From: Gammaproteobacteria bacterium
Lineage (GTDB): Bacteria > Pseudomonadota > Gammaproteobacteria > Magnimaribacterales > Magnimaribacteraceae
Assembly: GCA_015660645.1 (NCBI GenBank)
Contig: DQKS01000042.1
Location: 1-56,974 of the forward strand
Direction: 5' to 3'
DNA: 56,974 bases
Part shown: piece by piece, positions 7,372 to 14,461 of the stretch
How positions within the stretch are numbered: position 1 is the stretch's first letter
Layout of the letters: every line of letters begins with the position of its first letter
Translations under genes and position numbers: made by a program
Notes under the pieces: generated by a model
Databases searched by the model: none
The model's input: only the letters and a program-made list of their open reading frames with translations
Told to the model about the DNA's origin: nothing

Positions 7372-8469
7372 TTAATTTATATAATCGGACAAACGCGACT
7401 CAACTAACTTTGATAAAGCTAATGAAGAAGTTAATCCAGGAGAGGAGTAACCTAGTATATTAACCACAACGCCTTCATTAAATGAATTTATATCAACAAT
7501 AAAGTCGTCTATCCCTTCTAGAGTAGGTCTAATGCCAGTATATCCAGGTGACAAGTCTTGCTCTTTTATACTAGGCCAATAAGATTTTACCGATTGATAA
7601 AACTTGTATTTCTCTTTTTCAGAATGATTGTAATCAATAGTTGTGGTTTCATAAGCAGAAGGTCCAAACCTTATGCCTTTTCCTAAGTCTATGGTTGCAT
7701 GTAAACCAATACTGTATTTAGTTGGTGTAGGATAGATTAAATGCTCTAATTTTTCTTTTCCTAGGTAATTAAAGTATTCGCCTTTAATGAATTTATTTTT
7801 AAACTTTTTTTCTTCATAAATGGTATTTGCAATGTCTACTGCAGCTAGGCCTGCAGCATTAATTAAAAATTTGACCTCTAAAATAAATTTTTCTTTTGTA
7901 TTTTGATCGTGGATAAGAATTTCAAAGCCTTTTGGAGTAATTTCAATTTTTAAGCATTCATTTCCCAGAAGAGTTTTGCCTTCGTTATGCTCAAATTCCC
8001 TTCTCAAAGAAGACATAAAGGAGTGACTATCAAAGATACCAGTTGATGGAGAGAACAAGGATTCCTTGCTATAAATAAAAGGATAGTTTTTTATTTGGGA
8101 ATTATTAAATTCTAAATCATAGATTTCACAATCTATGGAATTATTCATTATTTTTTCTAGTTCCTCAGTTTCTTCATCTGTCGTAGAGATAATAAATTTT
8201 CCACATCTCTTGTGATCAATTTTTTGCCTTTCTAAATACTCGTACAGCAATTCCTTTCCTTCAAGACATAACTTAGCTTTCAACGAATTTTTTTTGTAGT
8301 AAATTCCTGCATGGATTACTTCTGAGTTTCTGCTAGATGTTTCTTGACCTAGGTATTGATTCTTTTCAATTAAGAAAATATCTTGAAAATGGCTAGATAG
8401 ATTTCTTGCAACGGCAAGACCTGAAATTCCTCCTCCAATTACTAGACAGTCAATCTTGTATTTATCCAT
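7372..8469 (-). CDS. FAD-dependent oxidoreductase, L-2-hydroxyglutarate oxidase-like
   Basis: The protein has 365 residues. The FAD dinucleotide fold is at the N-terminus (VIGGGISGLAVARNL, 15-29). SSRNSEVIHAGIYYKK at about 46-61 is the signature seen in L-2-hydroxyglutarate dehydrogenase/oxidase (LhgO/L2HGDH), and INAAGLAAVDIA and GYTGIRPTLEG are further DAO-fold elements. The family oxidises L-2-hydroxyglutarate to 2-oxoglutarate as metabolite repair or in lysine degradation, passing electrons to quinone or oxygen. At 365 residues it is slightly shorter than the usual 400 or so. No csiD or gabT neighbour is present. It lies 84 bases downstream of the marC gene on the same strand. Confidence 0.82.
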   Translation of the reverse strand: MDKYKIDCLVIGGGISGLAVARNLSSHFQDIFLIEKNQYLGQETSSRNSEVIHAGIYYKKNSLKAKLCLEGKELLYEYLERQKIDHKRCGKFIISTTDEETEELEKIMNNSIDCEIYDLEFNNSQIKNYPFIYSKESLFSPSTGIFDSHSFMSSLRREFEHNEGKTLLGNECLKIEITPKGFEILIHDQNTKEKFILEVKFLINAAGLAAVDIANTIYEEKKFKNKFIKGEYFNYLGKEKLEHLIYPTPTKYSIGLHATIDLGKGIRFGPSAYETTTIDYNHSEKEKYKFYQSVKSYWPSIKEQDLSPGYTGIRPTLEGIDDFIVDINSFNEGVVVNILGYSSPGLTSSLALSKLVESRLSDYIN

Positions 8470-8553
8470 TTATTTAAATTCCAGTTTAGCATTACGAGTT
8501 AAAGAAGCTTGCATGACTATCTTTTATCTCTGTAAAGTAATTTTAGATTTTTT

Positions 8554-9180
8554 TTATATTGAAAATGTTCTTTTTATTCCCTCTATAACAAATTCAATTG
8601 CAAGAGCTCCAAGGAGTATCCCAAAAGTTCTTTGTAAAATCCCTATTGCTGACAAAGGAAGAACTTTTGCTAGCTTGGAAGATAGCCACAAAGATAATGC
8701 AGTTAAAATTATAACGATTAGTATTGGACTAAACCCCACAACCTGTTCTTGTAGATTAGCGCCTCCTTTTTCAGAAAGTAGCAATACGATTGTAATGGCT
8801 CCGGGTCCTGCGATAAAAGGAATAGCAATAGGGAAGGTGGCCAGTGATGATAGAGCTTCATCGCTGAGTGCTTTATCAACTGTTTCTTGTCTTTTTTCTT
8901 GCCTCTGCTCAAAAACCATTTGGTAGGCTATTACTAGAAGAAATAGTCCTCCAATTATCCTGAAAGAATAAATGCTTATCCCCATGATATCCAAGATGGC
9001 AGAGCCGAATACCCAGAAAGATAGCAATATGATAAACGCAGTAGTGCTACTCCTTATGGCTAGCTTAGATATGTCGTTTTTTGTTAAACCTTGGGTAAAA
9101 GCAGCAAAGATAGGTAGCAACCCTATGGGGTCTATAGCAACAAAGATTATAATAAAATTTTCTATGAAGAGATTTACCAT
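8554..9180 (-). CDS. MarC family integral membrane protein
   Basis: This protein of 208 residues has six hydrophobic helices. Recognisable MarC elements are VAIDPIGLLPIFAAFT at 15-30 and FIAGPGAITIVLLLS in the middle, the two repeated NPxG/GPG-like halves of the family, plus GILQRTFGILLGALAIEFV at the C-terminus. MarC proteins are inner-membrane proteins of LysE/RhtB-like fold whose substrate is not established; involvement in antibiotic resistance was retracted for E. coli MarC. It is divergent from the amidohydrolase at 9248, with 67 bases between starts. Confidence 0.88.
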   Translation of the reverse strand: MVNLFIENFIIIFVAIDPIGLLPIFAAFTQGLTKNDISKLAIRSSTTAFIILLSFWVFGSAILDIMGISIYSFRIIGGLFLLVIAYQMVFEQRQEKRQETVDKALSDEALSSLATFPIAIPFIAGPGAITIVLLLSEKGGANLQEQVVGFSPILIVIILTALSLWLSSKLAKVLPLSAIGILQRTFGILLGALAIEFVIEGIKRTFSI

Positions 9181-9247
9181 CGTGCTATTTTACTACTTCT
9201 TGTTTAAGCTTGTTAATTAAGAATTATAATTTTATTAAGGATTTAAT

Positions 9248-10420
9248 ATGTCATACGCACACAGACCTGATATTTATGATGCAGATACACATATGATGGA
9301 AAGGCCTGACTGGATTTCTGATTTCGCCGATAAAGAAATAAAAGATCAATTAGAGCCAATAGTAGAAGGCGATATTGAGACTCTTGATAGAGTTGATAAA
9401 GCTATAGAAAATTTTAATGAACGTCGTTCTTCAGAAGCAGTTTTAGTTAAAGCTCAAAAAGAATTTATGGGTTGGAATCATAAAGGATGGGAAGGGCTAG
9501 GTGCTTTTGACTCTAATGAAAGAAAGTTAGCTAACGATCTCTTAGGATTCAAAGGTAGCATTGTTTTTCCTACTGTTGCTTTTGATCAAGTTTTGGCAGC
9601 AAAAGATCAATCAATAGTTTTGGGAGGAGTAAAGGCTCTCAATCGCGGTATGGCTAGTTTCTGTCAGGATGACTCTAGAATGTACGGAGTTGCTTATATA
9701 CCATTTCATTTCGGTGCAGAAGTAGCTCTTGATTTCTTAAAGGATGCCATTAAGCAGGGCTTTTCAGTAATTGCAATTGATACTATAGCTCCACTTGGCT
9801 GTAATTCATCTACACACCCAGATTTTGATTGCGTATGGCAAGAAATACAAGAGGCAGATATTGCTATAACTTTGCATGTAGGTATCGATAATAGCTGGGA
9901 TCCTGTTCCATTATCTTTTTATAATAATGCGGGTGCTGTACCGGTACACAAACAAGGAGATGCCCCAAGAGATGCTCTTGCGTATGTAGGAATAGGATAT
10001 TGTGCAGAACTTTTTCTTGCCTCTATGATATTTGATGGAATATTTAATCGTTTTCCTAAGCTTAGAGTGGGGGTTGTTGAGCTTAGCGCATCTTGGATAA
10101 TCTCATGGATGAAGCATCTTGATCAATCCTATAAAGCCTTTAGAAGATTGCAAGATTTATCTCACCTCCAGATGCTCCCTTCAGAATACGTACAAAAACA
10201 CATAAAAATCACTGCTTTTCCTGGAGAAGACATAGGTTGGTTGTTGAAAAATGGAGCTGAAGATCTTTTGATGTTTGCTACAGATTATCCTCATCATGAA
10301 GGAACCGACGATCCTATAGGTAGATACGAAAGAACCATGGACGGGATTACTGAAGAAGTTAAAAGTAAGTTCTATACTCAAAATTTTAAACAACTACTTG
10401 GTAGCCGTCTTTCGAACTAG
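9248..10420 (+). CDS. Amidohydrolase family protein (ACMSD-like metal-dependent TIM barrel)
   Basis: This 390-residue protein carries the amidohydrolase-2 pattern. Strand 1 holds YDADTHMMERPDW at 10-22 (an AxH-x-x-E variant of HxH), ITLHVGI at about 215 gives the central histidine, LRVGVVELSASWI follows, and FATDYPHHEGT near 345-355 gives the distal aspartate and histidine. Relatives include 2-amino-3-carboxymuconate-semialdehyde decarboxylase and gamma-resorcylate decarboxylase, so either a decarboxylation or a hydrolysis of a ring-derived acid is likely. It is homologous to the gene at 10498-11709 on the opposite strand. It is followed by a strong terminator and so is monocistronic. Confidence 0.88.
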   Translation: MSYAHRPDIYDADTHMMERPDWISDFADKEIKDQLEPIVEGDIETLDRVDKAIENFNERRSSEAVLVKAQKEFMGWNHKGWEGLGAFDSNERKLANDLLGFKGSIVFPTVAFDQVLAAKDQSIVLGGVKALNRGMASFCQDDSRMYGVAYIPFHFGAEVALDFLKDAIKQGFSVIAIDTIAPLGCNSSTHPDFDCVWQEIQEADIAITLHVGIDNSWDPVPLSFYNNAGAVPVHKQGDAPRDALAYVGIGYCAELFLASMIFDGIFNRFPKLRVGVVELSASWIISWMKHLDQSYKAFRRLQDLSHLQMLPSEYVQKHIKITAFPGEDIGWLLKNGAEDLLMFATDYPHHEGTDDPIGRYERTMDGITEEVKSKFYTQNFKQLLGSRLSN

Positions 10421-10421
10421 G

Positions 10422-10449
10422 AAAAGGGCTTTTTAAGCCCCCTTTTTTT
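10422..10449 (+). terminator. Rho-independent terminator (probably bidirectional)
   Basis: The stem is GGGCTT (10426-10431) with AAGCCC (10435-10440), loop TTT, flanked by AAAA on the left and CC plus a run of seven T on the right. It ends the amidohydrolase at 10420 and, read on the other strand, could help stop the convergent operon ending at 10498. Confidence 0.85.
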
Positions 10450-10497
10450 AAGACTAGGAATTATTTGTTAAGTAATTAACGGTATTCTTAATTGTTT

Positions 10498-11709
10498 TTA
10501 TACTCTGGCTTGAGGAAAGATTCTTAGAAAGTTTTCGGAATAAAACAGATCTTTTTCTCCTTCGTTACGGTTTATAAGTGTTTTTTCAAATTTCCCAATG
10601 GGGTCGCGTGTACCTTCTACGTGTGGGTAATCACTAGAGAAAAGGTAAAGTTCTGGACTTGAAGCATCCATCAATAGCCCTACATCCTCATGGGCATAGG
10701 GAGTAAAAGCCATTTGCTCTTTTAGTTGCTCCGATGGTTTTCTTTTAATGTCATCTAAGTTTTTGTCAACTCTGTTCCAAGTTTTAACGACATAATCCAG
10801 TCTTTGTAACATTTCAGGAACCCAACCAGCTCCTAATTCTACACTAGCTCCTCGAAGTTTAGGGTGTCTTTCGAAAACGCCATCTAGAACCATCATTGAG
10901 ATAAAAGTTTCGGGCCCTTGGTGCATAACCGCCATGTCTTTTGCCCTAACATTTTCACCACCACCCATCCAATCCTTGCTAGGAGGTTTACCATTATCAT
11001 TCCAGCTTTTATCCAATTGAAGAGGTGCTCCGCCTACGTGCATTAAAAAAGGAATACCTTCTCCTGAAAGTTTTTTCCAAAAAGGGTCTAAGGCTAAATG
11101 ACCAGGAGACCTATCTCCACAGGCATAATGCGGAATCCATATTGCTTCCAGCCCAGACTTGATGGCAAAGTCTAACTCAATCATTGCTAATTCTGGTTCG
11201 TGTAAAGGAATGACTCCGACACCCATAAGTCTTGAATCTTCAGAGCAGAAATCCGACATGGCTCTATTGTGCGCTCGCGTCGCTCCGTAACGTAATTCAG
11301 GTGTAATTTTTAGATCTTGTCTATCAACATATTTAGCTTTTCCTCGGAGGTCTCTAAACGGAGTAACAACGCTATGCGTAGCAAAAACTAGTTGCTTTTT
11401 AAAACCCAGTAAATCCATGGCTATGCTTCTATCGTTGCGATCAAATGCTCCTAAGGCTTGAATCTCTTTAGATTCTGAAATCAATTTATCACCTAAAGCA
11501 ATTTGTGCCTCTACGTGCTCTTTGGAGTGCTTTCCGCCGTTATTAATTATTTCTTCAACTTCTTCGTCCGTTACAAGACTAGCTTTGTAATTAACAGGTG
11601 GTATTAAGTCTTTAAATTCTTTATCAGCATAGTCAATGATAAAATTAGGCAATTCCATAACGTGACTATCAGCATCATAAAAATTTCTTTCTTTTGGGGC
11701 ATAGGCCAT
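10498..11709 (-). CDS. Amidohydrolase family protein (second, paralogous to 9248-10420)
   Basis: The protein has 403 residues. YDADSHVMELPNFI at 10-23 is the N-terminal metal motif, IPFLMHVGGAPL at about 235 the middle histidine, and LFSSDYPHVEGTRDPIG near 365-381 the distal Asp/His pair. The final segment (FEKTLINRNEG) matches its paralogue. It belongs to the same ACMSD/LigW-like group. It is the last gene of a minus-strand operon SRPBCC-SDR-VOC-amidohydrolase with spacers of 25, -4 and 33 bases, which argues for one catabolic route. Its paralogue lies convergently 77 bases away. The substrate is unknown, and decarboxylase is the best guess by family. Confidence 0.88.
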   Translation of the reverse strand: MAYAPKERNFYDADSHVMELPNFIIDYADKEFKDLIPPVNYKASLVTDEEVEEIINNGGKHSKEHVEAQIALGDKLISESKEIQALGAFDRNDRSIAMDLLGFKKQLVFATHSVVTPFRDLRGKAKYVDRQDLKITPELRYGATRAHNRAMSDFCSEDSRLMGVGVIPLHEPELAMIELDFAIKSGLEAIWIPHYACGDRSPGHLALDPFWKKLSGEGIPFLMHVGGAPLQLDKSWNDNGKPPSKDWMGGGENVRAKDMAVMHQGPETFISMMVLDGVFERHPKLRGASVELGAGWVPEMLQRLDYVVKTWNRVDKNLDDIKRKPSEQLKEQMAFTPYAHEDVGLLMDASSPELYLFSSDYPHVEGTRDPIGKFEKTLINRNEGEKDLFYSENFLRIFPQARV

Positions 11710-11742
11710 AAATCTTCTCCAGTCTTTAGTTTATCTTATCAT

Positions 11743-12186
11743 TTATTCTACCAATTCAAGGATAGTTCCATCAGGATCCTTAAAGCAGACAAAGCGTGTT
11801 TCTGGTTGACCATCTAGTTGTACAGTAGCGGGTTCTGAAAGGAACTCAACGCCTTGCGATTTAAGAAAAGTTACATCTGAGTCAAGGTCGTCTGTGCGTA
11901 ACGCAATTCTAGCTATACCTAAATGATACAGGTGAGGGTAAGGCGGGCTGATGTCTGAAGGTTCTTGCCATTCAAGTAGATCAAGCAAAAAAGGAGTTTC
12001 TGAGTTTAGTAGCAATAAGGCGCCTTTGACCGTGTAGGGCGGCATGCCGACAGCAGCAGCCACTTCGATTGAATTTTTAGGAGGAACATCAAAAACTTTT
12101 TGAAAACCTAACAGTTCATAGAATTTTGCAGATCGATCAAAATCACTGCAGTTGATATTTACGTGCACTAGTCCTTTTATATTCAT
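11743..12186 (-). CDS. VOC (glyoxalase/bleomycin-resistance/dioxygenase) superfamily protein
   Basis: This 147-residue protein has two beta-alpha-beta-beta-beta modules. VHVNINCSDFDRSAKFYELLGF at the start (His in VHVN) opens the first module, the segment HLGIARIALRTDDLDSD opens the second, and FVCFKDPDGTILELVE closes it with the typical terminal glutamate ligand. Members are metal-dependent lyases, epimerases or extradiol dioxygenases. A single-domain size like this fits a glyoxalase or methylmalonyl-CoA-epimerase-like enzyme rather than a full extradiol dioxygenase. It overlaps the SDR gene by 4 bases (ATGA), so coupled expression is expected. Confidence 0.85.
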   Translation of the reverse strand: MNIKGLVHVNINCSDFDRSAKFYELLGFQKVFDVPPKNSIEVAAAVGMPPYTVKGALLLLNSETPFLLDLLEWQEPSDISPPYPHLYHLGIARIALRTDDLDSDVTFLKSQGVEFLSEPATVQLDGQPETRFVCFKDPDGTILELVE

Positions 12187-12959
12187 TGTGAAGCGTCTCC
12201 TGCAGTAGCACCATTATCAATCACCAGCTCTGCTCCATTGATGTGTTTAGATTCCTCGGAAGCAAGAAATAAGACCAAATTAGCAACATCTAGAGGTTCT
12301 CCAATGCCCATTGCTTTGCGCGTCGCTTCAGGATCTTCTTGTTCCATTAGTTTTATACCTACAAGGTTTTTAAGAGCGTCGTCAACCATTGGGGTAAAGA
12401 TACTGCCAGGATGAATCGAGTTACATCGGATATTGTTTTTTTGTTCTTGGCAATGGATGGCTATTGATTTAGTCATTGATCGAATTCCGCCTTTTGAAGC
12501 TGAGTAAGCAAGATAGGGAGACAAGCCAATTAAAGCCGTTGTTGACGACATGTTAATAATAGAGCCCCCGCCAGATTTTGACATTTCTGGAATAGCAGCC
12601 CGACAGCCAAAAAAAACACTATCAAGATTAACTCTTAAAATATCGCGCCATTGATCGGTGGTGGTAGATTCTATATTTCCTATTTGAGCTATTCCGGCAT
12701 TGTTAATAAGAACATCCAATTTTCCAAACTCTGATATTGTTGTTTTTATTAAGTCCGACCAAGAATTTTCTTGGCTAACGTCTTGTTCCAAAAATAAAGC
12801 TTCATTTTTACATTCTTTAACGACTTGCTTGCCGTCTTGAACGTTAATGTCTGTCAAAACTAATTTAGCCCCTTCATCCGATAATCGCATGGCATCAGCT
12901 TTTCCTAAACCTGAAGCAGCTCCAGTAATTATGATAACTTTGTTAGATACGCGTCCCAT
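12183..12959 (-). CDS. Short-chain dehydrogenase/reductase (SDR)
   Basis: The protein has 258 residues. The cofactor motif TGAASGLG at 12-19, NNAGI at about 85-89, the catalytic Ser in INMSSTTALIG (about 138) and YSASKGG (Tyr152, Lys156) give a complete classical SDR. Asp39 after VLTDIN favours NAD(H). Such enzymes oxidise or reduce an alcohol/ketone; the sequence is of the cyclohexanol/hydroxysteroid dehydrogenase type. It sits between the SRPBCC and VOC genes in the operon, consistent with a dehydrogenation step in catabolism of a cyclic compound. That last point is inference from context. Confidence 0.88.
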   Translation of the reverse strand: MGRVSNKVIIITGAASGLGKADAMRLSDEGAKLVLTDINVQDGKQVVKECKNEALFLEQDVSQENSWSDLIKTTISEFGKLDVLINNAGIAQIGNIESTTTDQWRDILRVNLDSVFFGCRAAIPEMSKSGGGSIINMSSTTALIGLSPYLAYSASKGGIRSMTKSIAIHCQEQKNNIRCNSIHPGSIFTPMVDDALKNLVGIKLMEQEDPEATRKAMGIGEPLDVANLVLFLASEESKHINGAELVIDNGATAGDASQ

Positions 12960-12984
12960 AAAATTAAAATGCTGTTTGTTAAAA

Positions 12985-13407
12985 CTAGTTAGATTCTAAC
13001 TCTAACCTAGCTCCGTTAATAGCGTTAGAATACATGTTGTAAGCCAATGTTTGAGCTTCTGACTCTTCAATGCCTTTGGGTTCAAATTTTCCAGTCCATT
13101 CCACAGTAGTAGTGTTGTCATCATTTTCAAGAAGTTGTACTGTTGCAGAATAATTTAAAAAAGGTAAAGGGCAGTCTTCGTTAATTATAGAGTAAGAGTA
13201 ATTTTTTGCTTCAGGATCATAATGATCTAACTTCTCTTCTACAGTTCCAATAGATAAATGAATGGAACGTATCATGCCCACTCCTTCGCCTTTGTAATCT
13301 ACAGATTCGATACCCGATCCCGGTTTTAGGCCAGCAAAGTTACCAAGATTTGACCAAACAAGATCCAACGAAGCATTTATTTTTTCTATAACTTTTGTTT
13401 CAGCCAT
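12985..13407 (-). CDS. SRPBCC (START/polyketide-cyclase-like) family protein
   Basis: The protein has 140 residues. It starts with AETKVIEKINASLDLVWSNL, the usual first strand and helix of the SRPBCC fold. GVGMIRSIHL, NYSYSIINEDCPLP and TVEWTGKFEPKG form the curved sheet, and a long C-terminal helix ends the protein. Members bind hydrophobic ligands in a cavity, and some are cyclases. It is the first gene of the minus operon with the SDR, VOC and amidohydrolase genes, so it may bind or isomerise the substrate of that route. A strong AAGGAAGG Shine-Dalgarno precedes its ATG. A 13-base inverted repeat lies just upstream. Confidence 0.82.
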   Translation of the reverse strand: MAETKVIEKINASLDLVWSNLGNFAGLKPGSGIESVDYKGEGVGMIRSIHLSIGTVEEKLDHYDPEAKNYSYSIINEDCPLPFLNYSATVQLLENDDNTTTVEWTGKFEPKGIEESEAQTLAYNMYSNAINGARLELESN

Positions 13408-13420
13408 ACCTTCCTTTAAT

Positions 13421-13478
13421 TTTTTTATTCAATACCGACCTTTTCTTGAACGTTGCTTTTAGGAAATTGAATAAAAAA
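13421..13478. repeat. 13-base perfect inverted repeat upstream of the SRPBCC operon
   Basis: TTTTTTATTCAAT (13421-13433) and ATTGAATAAAAAA (13466-13478) are perfect reverse complements separated by 32 bases. It lies 14 bases from the SRPBCC start codon, in the leader or promoter region of the minus-strand operon. It may be an operator or an RNA hairpin; AT-richness makes chance possible. Confidence 0.5.
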
Positions 13479-13609
13479 TCTTTGTGTAAAATAGTTTTAG
13501 ATAATAAGTTATTCCATAACTAAGTAAACCCATAATAGAAACACTTGTATTTATTTGGAAAACAAGAACCTTGTCTGTTTGTTATTGTATACTTGAGTTC
13601 GTAAACCTT

Positions 13610-14326
13610 ATGGAAGATCAAGAAGTAAAAAATTTTAATCCTTTATGGGCTTTAGCTTTTTCACTTCTTATTTTTAATTTCTTTACAGTTCCATTTGATA
13701 TTTTACTTTCTTTTGTCGGAGATTGGGTCTACCAAAATCCCATTGAAGTAGAAATGTCTTTCGTAGGCAAGGTTATACTTTATCCCGTTAAGACTAATTT
13801 AGTAATGATACTTTCAGCGCCTCTTATTATCTATTTCATGGTTTGGAGAATGCGAAAAAGAGGTATCAATTTAAAAAATGAATTGGGTCTATTTCTTTTT
13901 CACAAGTCAGTACTTCTTAGATCTATTTTTGCCTTGGCTTTGCTTTTAATTTTAGAAGAAGTCTATATGAGGGTGTTACAGGTAGAAGTGCCTGAGTCTT
14001 TCCTTAGGTTTATGCTATCTGAACCTATAATTTTAGGAATAATTACTACCCTTATTGTTGCTCCTGTTTTGGAAGAGTTTATTTTTAGAGGGTTTTTATT
14101 TTCACAACTTAAAATTAGGTTGGGTAACTGGGCTGCGATTGGCCTGTCTAGTTTGGCTTGGTCGCTTATGCATTTTCAGTATGAAGTTAAGATTTTAGCC
14201 GTTTTGTTCGTTTTAGGTCTTTTCTTAGGTTTTTTTAGATGGAAATATAACTCTCTATTTTTGGTCATTATTCTTCATGCAGCGAACAATTTAGTGGGCT
14301 ACGTATACTCTTACTACACCATTTAA
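13610..14326 (+). CDS. CPBP family intramembrane metalloprotease
   Basis: ATG 13610 (238 residues, beginning MEDQEVKNFNPLW) is preferred to an upstream TTG at 13571. The protein has about seven hydrophobic helices. EEFIFR at 155-160 is the EExxxR motif of the CPBP/ABI family, followed by a histidine in WSLMHFQ and a second in LHAANN, which complete the metal site. The family includes Rce1-like prenyl-protein endopeptidases and bacteriocin-immunity proteins; for most bacterial members the substrate is unknown. It stands alone between the catabolic operon and a TonB receptor. Confidence 0.85.
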   Translation: MEDQEVKNFNPLWALAFSLLIFNFFTVPFDILLSFVGDWVYQNPIEVEMSFVGKVILYPVKTNLVMILSAPLIIYFMVWRMRKRGINLKNELGLFLFHKSVLLRSIFALALLLILEEVYMRVLQVEVPESFLRFMLSEPIILGIITTLIVAPVLEEFIFRGFLFSQLKIRLGNWAAIGLSSLAWSLMHFQYEVKILAVLFVLGLFLGFFRWKYNSLFLVIILHAANNLVGYVYSYYTI

Positions 14327-14414
14327 GTTATTTAATTGATGTTTTCCTTGATAGTTCTAAGAATAACGTTTAATTTAGCACTTTATATTGAGTAGTTATC
14401 ACTTATGTAATGGC

Positions 14415-14431
14415 TATAAATTCAATTTATA
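14415..14431. promoter_or_regulatory. 17-base palindrome upstream of TonB receptor 1
   Basis: TATAAATT-C-AATTTATA is a perfect dyad with a single central base, 31 bases before the ATG at 14462 and overlapping a TATAAT box (14428-14433). The position suits an operator, but the AT composition lowers the weight. Confidence 0.35.
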
Positions 14432-14461
14432 ATAATTTAATAAATACCTTGGGGAGGGTTT

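Noticed and set aside
8456-8926. A 156-codon plus-strand frame opposite marC
   Set aside because: marC is clearly coding on the minus strand; the plus frame is low-complexity and unrecognised.
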